This document shows, one piece after another, positions 25,162-33,187 of a DNA stretch of 64,000 nt (position 1 is its first letter; each line of letters opens with the position of its first letter). Position numbers and translations under genes: made by a program. The notes beneath the pieces were generated by a model. It made no database searches. It worked only from the letters and a program-made list of their open reading frames with translations, and was not told the origin of the DNA. This DNA comes from Anaeromassilibacillus sp001305115 (GTDB lineage: Bacteria > Bacillota > Clostridia > Oscillospirales > Acutalibacteraceae): contig AP031437.1 in assembly GCA_042854365.1 (NCBI GenBank), positions 930,001-994,000 on the forward strand, read 5' to 3'.

Positions 25162-26052
25162 TTAGGTGTGAAATACCTGGCTTTTAGCGGCTGCATTGGG
25201 TTTAAGGCACAGTTCACACAAAAGTTTTCCAATATCCCCGTCAATGCAAATCGCCCGCTTCTGGATTTCTTTCGGGCAGTATGCTTCTGACAGGTTGACG
25301 CAAGCGTAAACCGCCTTGGGATTTTGATAGGTCATCCTCCAAAATGGATATTTGATAATGGCCGGTGTATTGCCGCCTACGCCCAGTTCCAGAAAGAGAA
25401 TATGTTGCTCCTCGTGACGGCGCAGAAAATCCGTATAACGCTGGGCGGCGGCGTGCCAGCCCTCGTCCTCCACAAAGGTATCGTCCGCCCGCAGGTTCAT
25501 GGACATAGGTGTACCACAACGGGGACAGTGCGGCACCAATTCACTGGGAATTTTCATATCCTTTTGTTCAGCCATCATTCTTCTGACAACAGCTTCGTTG
25601 TCATAGGTCTTTTGGTGGCAGGGCTTGGAACACTGCCAAAGGCCATAGTCGCCCTGGGTGTAGAACAGACGGTGTTTATCAAACCCGGCCTTCTGAAAAC
25701 AGTGATCTACATTGGTGGTCAGAACAAAATACTCTTTGTCCTGCACCAGCTTCAAGAGGTCATGGTAAACCGGATTTGGGGCATCCAGATACCGGTTGAT
25801 GTAGATATACCGACTCCAATATGCCCAGTGTTCTTCCAGACCGTCAAAGGGATAGAAGCCGCCGGAATACATATCATGGAAGCCGTATTTCTCAATAAAA
25901 TCCCCGAAATACTGGCGGAAGCGTTCGCCGGTATAGGTGAACCCGGCGGAAGCGGAAAGCCCGGAACCGGCTCCGATCACCACTGCGTCCGCCGTGTCCA
26001 GTTCCTCTTTGAGCCGCGTAATATTATCGTAGCAGTCGGTTGTAGATTTCAT
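25162..26052 (-). CDS. Class M sirtuin (SirTM), protein ADP-ribosyltransferase
   Basis: This is an NAD-dependent Sir2-fold protein. The NAD site GAGSGLSASAGFTYTGERF and the sirtuin core TTNVDHCFQKAGF are present, and two CxxC-like zinc pairs lie in CSKPCHQ and CPRCGTPM. SirTM enzymes are known (from Staphylococcus and Streptococcus work) to mono-ADP-ribosylate a lipoylated GcvH-like protein, and are encoded beside a macrodomain hydrolase, as here. The ATG at 26052 is preferred over the longer frame because AAGGA lies eight bases before it. It overlaps the macrodomain gene by 29 bases. The target protein is not encoded nearby. Deacylase activity is the less likely alternative. Confidence 0.88.
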   Translation of the reverse strand: MKSTTDCYDNITRLKEELDTADAVVIGAGSGLSASAGFTYTGERFRQYFGDFIEKYGFHDMYSGGFYPFDGLEEHWAYWSRYIYINRYLDAPNPVYHDLLKLVQDKEYFVLTTNVDHCFQKAGFDKHRLFYTQGDYGLWQCSKPCHQKTYDNEAVVRRMMAEQKDMKIPSELVPHCPRCGTPMSMNLRADDTFVEDEGWHAAAQRYTDFLRRHEEQHILFLELGVGGNTPAIIKYPFWRMTYQNPKAVYACVNLSEAYCPKEIQKRAICIDGDIGKLLCELCLKPNAAAKSQVFHT

Positions 26053-26797
26053 AGTCGTTATCCTTGAAAACATTGAAAATCACCTCGATTTTATCAGGAT
26101 TTTTCTGCTGCCATTCCCTGACTGTCCGTATGGCGAGCTGTGCGGCCAGGTCAGCCGGGAAATGAAACTCGCCAGTGGAGATACAGCAGAAGGCTACGCT
26201 ATGTAGGCCTTTTTCCGCCGCCAGATCCAAACAGGTGCGGTAGCAGCTTGCCAATAGTTCCCGGTCATTTTTTGTTACGGCTCCATAGATGATCGGGCCA
26301 ACGGTGTGCAGTACATAGCGGCATGGCAGGCTATACGCTTTCGTGATTTTTGCCCTGCCGGCGGGTTCTTCTTTCTTCTGCCCCGCCATGACACGGGCAC
26401 ATTCCAGACGAAGCTGTACCCCCGCATAGGTGTGAATGGCGTTGTCGATGCAGCCGTGACAGGGGACGAAGCAGCCCAGCAGCCGGCTATTTGCCGCATT
26501 CACAATAGCATCAGCGGCAAGGGTAGTAATATCACCCTGCCAGAGATAAAGTCCAGGTTGTACCGGCGCCAGATCGGCCAGCTTTGTAACACCCTTTTTG
26601 GCAAGACGCTCCCGCAGGTAAGCGTCTTGTACATTCAGAAAATCCTCACTTGCCGGGATAGGCGGGCGTACATTCATCAGGCTGCGCAGAAGCCGCCGCT
26701 TTTCCGAGAGAGTATCCGGCACATGAATCTCTGTATATTCTTTGCGTTCCGCCAGCAGATAGCGGAGCAGATAATCCAATCTTTCGTCCTGTGTCAT
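26024..26797 (-). CDS. Zinc-dependent macrodomain ADP-ribosylhydrolase (Zn-Macro)
   Basis: The 257-residue protein has an N-terminal helical extension (about 1-75) and a macrodomain (about 80-255) with LWQGDITTLAADAIVNAAN. The zinc-macro signature GCFVPCHGCIDNAIHTYAG gives the Cys/His ligands next to the ADP-ribose site. Members remove ADP-ribose placed by the partner sirtuin. It is the third gene of a minus-strand operon: five bases after the split-barrel/ferredoxin gene and overlapping the sirtuin gene. The pairing with SirTM strongly supports a reversible ADP-ribosylation switch. Confidence 0.9.
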   Translation of the reverse strand: MTQDERLDYLLRYLLAERKEYTEIHVPDTLSEKRRLLRSLMNVRPPIPASEDFLNVQDAYLRERLAKKGVTKLADLAPVQPGLYLWQGDITTLAADAIVNAANSRLLGCFVPCHGCIDNAIHTYAGVQLRLECARVMAGQKKEEPAGRAKITKAYSLPCRYVLHTVGPIIYGAVTKNDRELLASCYRTCLDLAAEKGLHSVAFCCISTGEFHFPADLAAQLAIRTVREWQQKNPDKIEVIFNVFKDNDYEIYNRLLR

Positions 26798-26802
26798 CCG
26801 TC

Positions 26803-27423
26803 TTACCTCCGCTCAATCGCCCTTGTGGGGCAGATCTCATAGCAGTTCCCGCAATGCAAACAGTGTTCCTGCCGGATGATGGCGGGCTTTGCCGAAATAT
26901 CAATGCACTTCTGCGGGCACTTGGAATAGCACAGCTTACAGCCAATACACTTGTCTGTCACAAAGTAGCCGGTTTTCTCTGTCTGCGCACCACCGAAGGA
27001 AAAACTGGCGCGTTCAATCGGCTGTTTGGAAAGGTCAAACCATTCTCCCGTCCCTTCGTAAATTCTGAAAACCGTAAGGGCGCTGCGAGAGCGCACATCG
27101 GGATAGATTTTTTCCATGTACGGATTTTTTCGGAACAGGTCGGGCAGGCTGTCCGGCCCGGTTTCCTTTGCCTTACCCTGCACCGACACGGCCACACAGG
27201 AAAGGGTATCTTCGCCCTTCATGGCGGTAAATGCGATATTTTCATTGGATTTCAAACGGTTATAAAAATTCTTCCCCTTTGCAGTCAGGAAGTAAAGGCC
27301 GTTTTCATCGTAGTCCATGATGTCAATGGCGCAGGTGACTGGTCGTCCCTCGCTGTCCGTCGTGGCAAAAACGGTGGAGTGGATTTTCTCCACGATGTAT
27401 TGCAAATAATCTTTTGTCTGCAT
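26803..27423 (-). CDS. Flavin-binding split-barrel / 2[4Fe-4S] ferredoxin fusion protein
   Basis: The N-terminal ~140 residues are a pyridoxamine-5'-phosphate-oxidase-like split barrel (STVFATTDSEGRPVTCAI, VQGKAKETG), which usually binds FMN. The C-terminal ~60 residues carry two 4Fe-4S motifs (CIGCKLCYSKCP and CLHCGNCYEICP). A redox role with flavin and iron-sulfur cofactors is inferred; the substrate is unknown. It lies 10 bases after ribU, which supplies riboflavin, and 5 bases before the macrodomain gene, so it is part of the same FMN-controlled transcript. Confidence 0.88.
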   Translation of the reverse strand: MQTKDYLQYIVEKIHSTVFATTDSEGRPVTCAIDIMDYDENGLYFLTAKGKNFYNRLKSNENIAFTAMKGEDTLSCVAVSVQGKAKETGPDSLPDLFRKNPYMEKIYPDVRSRSALTVFRIYEGTGEWFDLSKQPIERASFSFGGAQTEKTGYFVTDKCIGCKLCYSKCPQKCIDISAKPAIIRQEHCLHCGNCYEICPTRAIERR

Positions 27424-27433
27424 AAGGAACCTC

Positions 27434-28051
27434 CTATTTCAGCCTGCCCTTTAAGGTAGGGGTAAGCCGTTTGTAAAGCGGCATGGTGACAATGCTGATC
27501 CCAATTCCTTTCAGCAAATTAAATGGGAATGCATTGAACAGTACAACATCCAATTTGGTCTTGATGAATGGGATAAACTCACCAAAAGAAGCAATCAGTT
27601 GGTCGAGCGGCATAAATACTTCAAATATGGGAAGCAGAATAAAGTAGTTGACAATGGCCGCTCCAACTCCCATAACGATGCTGGCAATCAAGCAGGCAAG
27701 CATCGCCGTTTTCTTTGTTTTGTGAAATTTATAGATAAGCCCGGCAGTTACCACAAAACTGCTTCCCATGATAAAATTCGCAAGTTCACCGATTCCACCA
27801 GTAGAGGAAGTGAGCAGCTGCAAGGCGTTTTTGACAAATTCAATCAATATGCCCGATACAGGACCGTATGCAAAAGCTCCGATCAGTGCGGGCAAATCCG
27901 ACAAATCCATACGCGCAAAGGTTGGAGACAGCGGAACAGGAAATTCAAAAAAAGCGAGCACAAAGGCGATGGCAGAAAGTACGGCGGTCATTGTGAGCAT
28001 ACGCACATTCTGGATGGATGATTTCCTTCGGACAGTAATTGTTTTCTCCAT
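27434..28051 (-). CDS. ribU: ECF transporter riboflavin-specific S component
   Basis: This is a substrate-binding membrane subunit for riboflavin uptake, used with a shared ECF energising module that is not encoded here. The 205 residues contain about six membrane helices, starting TAVLSAIAFVLAFFEFPVP, and the S-component core DLSDLPALIGAFAYGPVSG. The riboflavin specificity is supported by the FMN riboswitch 75 bases upstream. An AGGAGA site precedes the ATG. It is the first gene of the riboswitch-led operon. Confidence 0.93.
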   Translation of the reverse strand: MEKTITVRRKSSIQNVRMLTMTAVLSAIAFVLAFFEFPVPLSPTFARMDLSDLPALIGAFAYGPVSGILIEFVKNALQLLTSSTGGIGELANFIMGSSFVVTAGLIYKFHKTKKTAMLACLIASIVMGVGAAIVNYFILLPIFEVFMPLDQLIASFGEFIPFIKTKLDVVLFNAFPFNLLKGIGISIVTMPLYKRLTPTLKGRLK

Positions 28052-28080
28052 AATTCTCCTATTGAGATATGATTTAGATT

Positions 28081-28123
28081 AAGAACAAGCCCCGCGAAGT
28101 CTGACACTTGCGGGGCTGTTCTT
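28081..28123 (-). terminator. Expression-platform hairpin of the FMN riboswitch
   Basis: On the minus strand GAACA-GCCCCGC pairs with GCGGGGC-TTGTTC and is followed by a T-rich stretch, between the riboswitch and the ribU ribosome-binding site. This is consistent with transcription attenuation when FMN is bound. Confidence 0.75.
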
Positions 28124-28124
28124 G

Positions 28125-28245
28125 TCATATCCTCTCTCGTCCAGACTTTTACTGTCGGTAACGGAATTGCACCGTTTCGGCTGCCCTTGCAGTTCGCAGA
28201 CTGTTACTGCCGGTCAGGAATTTCACCTTGCCCCGAAGATATTTG
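28125..28245 (-). promoter_or_regulatory. FMN riboswitch (RFN element)
   Basis: On the minus strand the conserved RFN elements appear in order: ATCTTCGGGGCAAGGTGAAA, TTCCTGACCGGCAGTAA, a variable arm, GGTGCAATTCCGTTACCGAC, AGTAAAAGTCTGGAC and GAGAGGATAT, with P1 closed by ATATC/GATAT. It binds FMN and should switch off ribU and the genes behind it when flavin is plentiful. Confidence 0.95.
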
Positions 28246-28253
28246 AGTTCTGT

Positions 28254-28655
28254 TTACAGGTCGTATTCCTTGGGCGGGTTGCCGGAGAAGTCGGCGATTA
28301 CTGCATGAACATCCTTCAGGTAGAACACCTCAAAGATAGGATTGGTAGCCTCGCCGTACTGCCCCTTGACGATGGGGTTCTGGATGCACATAGCCTTGGC
28401 AGCCATGTTGTTCTCAAACACAGCCTTGCCGTTCAGACGAATCCACGCATAGGCCGGGCTGGAAACGGAAACTTCGATATTGGGGTTGGCCTGCATATCT
28501 TTGTAGACTTCCTTCTGGTTGTTGGTGCAGAACCACAGCTTGCCGTCCAGTTCACCGGCAAACATGAAGGGGCGGCACTTGGCCTTGCCGTCACGGCCTA
28601 CAGTAGCCAGATACTGTACGGGATTTTCCTGCAAAAACTTTACGACTTCGTTCAA
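28254..28655 (-). CDS. Pyridoxamine-5'-phosphate-oxidase-like flavin-binding protein
   Basis: This 133-residue single split-barrel protein (VQYLATVGRDGKAKCRPFMF, ELDGKLWFCTNNQKEVYKDM) is related to small FMN-binding reductases. A TTG start is used with AGGAGGT seven bases upstream. It ends eight bases before the FMN riboswitch and is divergent from an HxlR regulator, the usual arrangement for HxlR-controlled redox genes. The exact activity is unknown. Confidence 0.85.
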   Translation of the reverse strand: MNEVVKFLQENPVQYLATVGRDGKAKCRPFMFAGELDGKLWFCTNNQKEVYKDMQANPNIEVSVSSPAYAWIRLNGKAVFENNMAAKAMCIQNPIVKGQYGEATNPIFEVFYLKDVHAVIADFSGNPPKEYDL

Positions 28656-28804
28656 GATGAATACCTCCTGATTTTGAATGTAGGTTTTGGGGATTGCAAT
28701 TTTTGTCTTGCAATATTATAATAAATCTGTAAGTATCTATTGTAAAGTAAGCACTTTATTGTGCTGTAGTTACTAAAAAGAAACTATTGAAAGGAAGTGA
28801 TACC

Positions 28805-29131
28805 ATGCAGCAAACAAAGGAGTTGCCCGCCTGCCCGGTAGAAACAACGCTTATGCTGATCGGAGACAAGTGGAAAGTCCTGATTCTGCGTGACCTCATG
28901 CCTGGAACAAAGCGGTTTGGAGAGTTAAAGAAATCCATTGGCAGCGTATCGCAGAAGGTTCTGACCGCCCAGCTTCGGGATATGGAAGAAAAGGGCCTTG
29001 TCAATCGCCAAGTATACGCAGAGGTCCCGCCACGGGTGGAGTACAGCCTGACCGACTTGGGAAAAAGCCTGAAACCAATCCTGGATGCCATGTGGATCTG
29101 GGGCGAGGGCTATAAGGCGCAAAATGGTTGA
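28805..29131 (+). CDS. HxlR-family transcriptional regulator
   Basis: This is a 108-residue winged-helix regulator with LIGDKWKVLILRDLMPGTKRF, QKVLTAQLRDMEEKGLVNR and the wing VPPRVEYSLTDLGKSL. HxlR proteins often sense redox or aldehyde stress through the Cys near the N-terminus (here in PACPVETTL). The ATG at 28805 follows AAGGAAGTGA. Divergent orientation to the split-barrel gene suggests that gene is its target. Confidence 0.92.
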   Translation: MQQTKELPACPVETTLMLIGDKWKVLILRDLMPGTKRFGELKKSIGSVSQKVLTAQLRDMEEKGLVNRQVYAEVPPRVEYSLTDLGKSLKPILDAMWIWGEGYKAQNG

Positions 29132-29567
29132 GCAGAAAAAATATTTTCTGGACATATTTCATCGCCTATAGTTGGATCTAACCAATCGATCCTGCGCTTT
29201 ATCATAAGCCTTCATGTCATCACGCATAAAGGAAATTTCAGCAAGTGCTCTTGACAAATCCCTTCACCTGCGCTACTCTCTTTGTAAGACAGGGAGAAGA
29301 ACAATACCCCGAACGGTACGGTTCTGTCTACATCCCAAAGCAGTTCGGCGGAAGATCAAAAACAGGAAGCCATACACGGCCGGAACAGATAGTTTCGGAT
29401 CGTGTATGGCTTTTTCATTTGCCGGACGGAAAGAAGGCTCCCCTTATGGCGCGGGGCAGGCCGTCAGTACCGGCCCCACAGGGGCTTACCCGAAAAGAGG
29501 AGCTTTCCGGGGTAAGGCAGGAATAGCCGCTTGAAAGCAGTGTTTTCAACGGATTTTACAGGTGTGA
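29132..29567. other. Remnant-rich spacer at the right side of the island
   Basis: No intact gene is supported. On the minus strand about 34 codons (29271-29159) read SRALAEISFMRDDMKAYDKA and end RLVRSNYRR before a stop. This looks protein-like but has upstream stops and no credible start, so it is probably a gene tail left by rearrangement. The plus strand carries a terminator at 29368-29416. The GC content rises from about 29400 onward. Confidence 0.45.
29368..29416 (+). terminator. Rho-independent terminator in the spacer
   Basis: AGCCATACACG and CGTGTATGGCT form an 11-bp stem followed by TTTTC, with a 22-base loop. It could end HxlR transcription. Confidence 0.7.
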
Positions 29568-30647
29568 TTTTTGAAGATTGCCCGAAAAAACGTCTTACAG
29601 CGTTTTCGGGAGAAAGGGGGCATGATTGAGCCGCAGAGAACCTACTGTTTCGCCAGAATCCTTACGCGGGAGAAGATCCTTACCCCTACCGCCTACGCAT
29701 ACCGCACCAAAGGGGGCCGCAACTCTGCTCTGAATCTGGACAAGCCCTACACCCGGTCCGGCAGCACGGTGGCCGGCATTCTGGAGCATGAGGAATATAT
29801 CGGCAATACCATCAACTGCCGGACCTATACCCCATCCTTCAAGAACAAAAAGAGCCTTTTGAACCCGCCGGACAAGATACTCCGCTTTGGGGGAACCCAT
29901 GAGCCATTGATCGACCTGGACACTTGGGAGATCGTCCAGCGGGTACGGCAGGGCAAACGGAGGCCCATCAAGATGAGACAGCAGGATATGCTCTCCGGGC
30001 TGGTTTACTGCACGGACTGCGGCTCACGGTACTACCTTTGCCGGTGCGGGAGCTGGGACGAGAGCCAGTACACCTTCGTCTGCGGCAAGTACCACTGCCA
30101 TAAGGAGGACTGCACGCCCCACACCATCAAAACAGCGGCCTTGCGGCAGATCGTGCTGAGCGAGATTCGGCGGGTGTCTGCCGAGGCGAGGGAACATTGG
30201 GACGAGCTGTTCCAGCGGCTTACCAGCAGCCACCAGAGCAGAGTGAAAAAGGAGCTTGCGGCCAAGCAGCGGGAACTGGACAAGGGAGGACGGCGGCTGA
30301 AAGACCTGGAAACGCTGTTCCGCCGTTCCTTCGAGGAGCTGGTTTTGGGACATCTCTCCGACGGGCAGTTTCAAACACTGGTAAAAGGCTATAAACTGGA
30401 AAAGGCGGAGCTGGAGGCAAAGACAGAAACGCTCAAAGACGAGATTGCAAACTGGCAGGACACGCTTCAGAACGCCGACCGCTTCCGCAAGCTGGTGGAC
30501 AAGTACACAGATATTGCGGAACGAACGCCGGAACTGGTGCGGGAGTTTATCCAGAGAATTGAGATACACGAGCGTTCCGGACGGTACAAGAAAAAGCACT
30601 ATACCCAGCAGGTCAATATTTACTTTAATTGCATCGGCCAGGCATAA
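29568..30647 (+). pseudogene. Large serine recombinase, C-terminal part only
   Basis: The readable ~358 residues match the region after the catalytic domain of TndX/TnpX-type recombinases: a recombinase domain (ILTPTAYAYRTKGG, YTRSGSTVAGILEHEEYIGN), a zinc ribbon (SGLVYCTDCGSRYYL and the downstream CHKEDC), a coiled coil (KKELAAKQRELDKGG) and a C-terminal basic region. The N-terminal resolvase domain with the catalytic serine is absent, and an in-frame TGA at 29565 closes the frame upstream. The TTG at 29571 is not expected to be a real start. Its codon use is more GC-rich than its neighbours. It probably once moved the accessory block and is now inactive. Confidence 0.85.
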
Positions 30648-30652
30648 CAAAA

Positions 30653-30684
30653 CGGCCCCAGGATGCCGTAACATCCTGGGGCCG
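30653..30684 (+). terminator. GC-rich hairpin after the recombinase remnant
   Basis: CGGCCCCAGGATG and CATCCTGGGGCCG form a perfect 13-bp stem around CCGTAA. No T run follows, so termination efficiency is uncertain. Confidence 0.6.
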
Positions 30685-30762
30685 CTCTAGAACTACAATA
30701 CATCCTTATCCGGGCGGATGATTTGCTTGCCGGCGCTTGTTTTATTTTGCAACAGAATCGTA

Positions 30763-31692
30763 TTATTTTAGATTTTCTATATAATGGGTAATCCCATCTT
30801 CATCGGTAGGGGAGACATCACTATAAGTATGGAACAAAGAAAGGTTCTCCACATGGCGCAACGCCCCGCCCGCTTCAATCTGGTAAAGTGGACTCATGGT
30901 TTCCATGGAAAGATAATCCCCATTGCAATACGTCTCATAAGAACTGCCGTAATCCGGATAAGCAGCGTCGGACTGCACAAAGCGTTTGATGAGGGTATAC
31001 GTGCGATCTACATAGGCGGCCCATCCGAGCGCATTATTGGTGCCAAGTTTAAGAGGCTTTTCGTTCGACGAATCGTGCTGAATCGTAATATACCGGTTTC
31101 CAATGTAAAGACGTTTATCCCGCGGATCGGTGTAGGGCCAAAACGTTAAAACACGGTTCGGCGGGAGTTCATCCTCCTCATTAACGCGGTTTTGTGGAAT
31201 AATTTCCAAACCGCCCCCACGAACCATCGTGATGGGCCAAAGGGAGAGCATCTGTCGATCCTTAGAAAAATTCTTGACACTGTGTACCAGCATCACATCA
31301 GAGGAGTTTTCCCCCATAACGATTTCCAAACGGGTTTGAACTTCATTTTGTTTCTGTTTTGCCGAGGAAAAGGTCACGCCGTCCGGAAGCAATGCATAAA
31401 TGACCGGATCGTTATCTGGAAAATAGGATTCCGGCATCTTCTCAGGGGCGAGCCATAATCGGTGTCCACCATAGAAATAACACGCCGCCCCTTCGGAATA
31501 ATAGTCGTCCATGAATGCGTTCTGCATTTTATACTTGCGCTCCAAGTCGTTGTACAGAACATTTTCGCCTCCAACAAACCCAAAGCGTACAATACGTGGA
31601 CCACAATCGATGGTCACAACAACATCAATGACGCCGTTGGAGAGCTGTACACACTTTCCATAATTTTCAAAATCAATTTCCTTGAGCTCCAA
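30763..31692 (-). CDS. Uncharacterised protein, DUF4380-like (mutarotase-like fold)
   Basis: The ~309-residue protein is beta-rich without a signal peptide. Features include LELKEIDFENYGKCVQLSNG, GPRIVRFGFVGGENVLYND, YGGHRLWLAPE and LSLWPITMVRGGG, which suggest a galactose-mutarotase-like fold as in DUF4380 proteins. A sugar-related role is only a guess. The reading frame extends upstream over the end of tmcAL, but a TTG at 31692, 10 bases after AAAGGACG and after the tmcAL stop, is the more likely start. It is downstream of and close to tmcAL, possibly co-transcribed. Confidence 0.6.
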   Translation of the reverse strand: MELKEIDFENYGKCVQLSNGVIDVVVTIDCGPRIVRFGFVGGENVLYNDLERKYKMQNAFMDDYYSEGAACYFYGGHRLWLAPEKMPESYFPDNDPVIYALLPDGVTFSSAKQKQNEVQTRLEIVMGENSSDVMLVHSVKNFSKDRQMLSLWPITMVRGGGLEIIPQNRVNEEDELPPNRVLTFWPYTDPRDKRLYIGNRYITIQHDSSNEKPLKLGTNNALGWAAYVDRTYTLIKRFVQSDAAYPDYGSSYETYCNGDYLSMETMSPLYQIEAGGALRHVENLSLFHTYSDVSPTDEDGITHYIENLK

Positions 31693-31720
31693 AAGAATGA
31701 CACGTCCTTTAAATGAAAAT

Positions 31721-32971
31721 TTATTCTTGCGGAGGCCCCGCAAAAGAGACGGAATCATGCTGGAAAGGAAGCTGCATATTGTCCCGTATCTTGCATATTC
31801 CTGCCGTCCAATCTCGCCCACAGGGCTGGGGGATTGGAAGAAAAAGGGAATATACGTCCGTTGATTGGCTCTCTAATTCAATCACATTTCGCGCATCATT
31901 GTCAAGAGATAAAATATCCGATGAATTGGCGATGATAGGGCGTTTTGTGGTCATTTTTGATACATGCAAAATTTCTGCTCCCCGCGTATTCATTCCCAAT
32001 ATGCGTACATACGGGGGAAGGCCTGCGGCATGGGTACGATTGATCCCCAGGAAAGCCGAGAGAACCAGCCGGCGGATTCTTGCCAAAGGGTAGCGCTTGG
32101 TTTTGACGGATTGATAGAGCGTCTCAAGTGAATCTGCTGTTCGAACAGCGGCGTACAAACGGTTTTCCAATCCTTCGCTGACATCCGGTAAAGAAGCGAA
32201 TGCAGCTGGCTCCATGGTTCTTAGTTTTGCCAAAATGGCGCGTTCCATCCGCGTTAAGGATGCAGGAGCGTGTCCAGCTTCCAATTCAGTTTGCAAAATC
32301 ATCGCTGCCGCTGTTGGCATGTGGGCAGCAAAGGCCCCGTTTTCAGCAGTAAGAGAACGGATCAGGCTGGCACTGGCCGCTTGTACATTCATATCCAAAG
32401 AGTCATGTGCGGCGCCGATCCGCTTCATGGTAAAGACGCGCAGGGACGAGGATAGGGTGCGGATGGCCTTGCAATATTCTACTCCCAGCGTGTTGTTCGG
32501 GCTTTGTAGAATCTGGGCGGTATCTGGACCAGCCAATCGCTCCACGGCGCGTTCCCGTGCACGGGCAAATGTACAACCGGCGGCGAGTTCATCATGCAGG
32601 AGTGGTGGAAATGTAGGGGAGAGCAAGATATCCGCTAAAGAGAGCAAGCGAGCGGCATCCCCACATTCACTTCCGAAGCTGATGACATCTGCCCCAAGGC
32701 AATCCAATAAAAAAACGCCGCCCTGTGCAAATTTTTCTGCGGGGGCCATCGCCCAGGGAAGGGGAAGCTCCACAACGAGATCCACACCGCAAAGGAGCGC
32801 TTGCTTTGCACGCATATGTTTATCGAGGAGGGCGGGCTCACCGCGTTGCACGTAGTTTCCACTCATAACGGCGGCAATATGCGTGGCGCCCTGCCTGCGG
32901 GTTTCCTTTACTAGGGCAAGGTGTCCCAAATGGAACGGGTTGTATTCACAAATAATTCCGGCAATCTGCAT
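31721..32971 (-). CDS. tmcAL: tRNA(Met) cytidine acetate ligase
   Basis: TmcAL (YlbM) acetylates the wobble C34 of elongator tRNA-Met using acetate and ATP. The 416 residues begin with the nucleotidyltransferase motif IICEYNPFHLGHLALV and continue with AVMSGNYVQRGEPALLDKH, VELPLPWAMAPAEKFA and DVISFGSECGD, all family signatures. It is divergent from ackA, an acetate-producing gene; that is a common genomic neighbour in Firmicutes. Confidence 0.9.
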   Translation of the reverse strand: MQIAGIICEYNPFHLGHLALVKETRRQGATHIAAVMSGNYVQRGEPALLDKHMRAKQALLCGVDLVVELPLPWAMAPAEKFAQGGVFLLDCLGADVISFGSECGDAARLLSLADILLSPTFPPLLHDELAAGCTFARARERAVERLAGPDTAQILQSPNNTLGVEYCKAIRTLSSSLRVFTMKRIGAAHDSLDMNVQAASASLIRSLTAENGAFAAHMPTAAAMILQTELEAGHAPASLTRMERAILAKLRTMEPAAFASLPDVSEGLENRLYAAVRTADSLETLYQSVKTKRYPLARIRRLVLSAFLGINRTHAAGLPPYVRILGMNTRGAEILHVSKMTTKRPIIANSSDILSLDNDARNVIELESQSTDVYSLFLPIPQPCGRDWTAGICKIRDNMQLPFQHDSVSFAGPPQE

Positions 32972-32987
32972 TTCCTTGGAAAACTCC

Positions 32988-33016
32988 TTGAATTTGTTCG
33001 ATTCTTGTACTATTAT
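32988..33016 (+). promoter_or_regulatory. Candidate promoter of ackA
   Basis: TTGAAT (32988-32993) and TATTAT (33011-33016), spacer 17; an overlapping TATAAT begins three bases later. The leader to the start codon is about 165 bases. Confidence 0.5.
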
Positions 33017-33187
33017 AATAATACCATATTGTCTGATGTTTTTAAAATAAATTTGGTTCCAAAGAGATTTTTCTCTGTTTTATCCAAACGACAATATCGG
33101 ATGAAAAGAGCAGTGTGGCTGTATCGGACGAAATCCCCGATATATCCTGAGGGACAGTGCACTGCAAAACAGGAGGAGAGGTTTCCA

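Noticed and set aside
25324..26067. 247-codon ORF antisense to the sirtuin gene
   Set aside because: The opposite strand encodes a clear sirtuin with all motifs; this frame has no start signal or domain.
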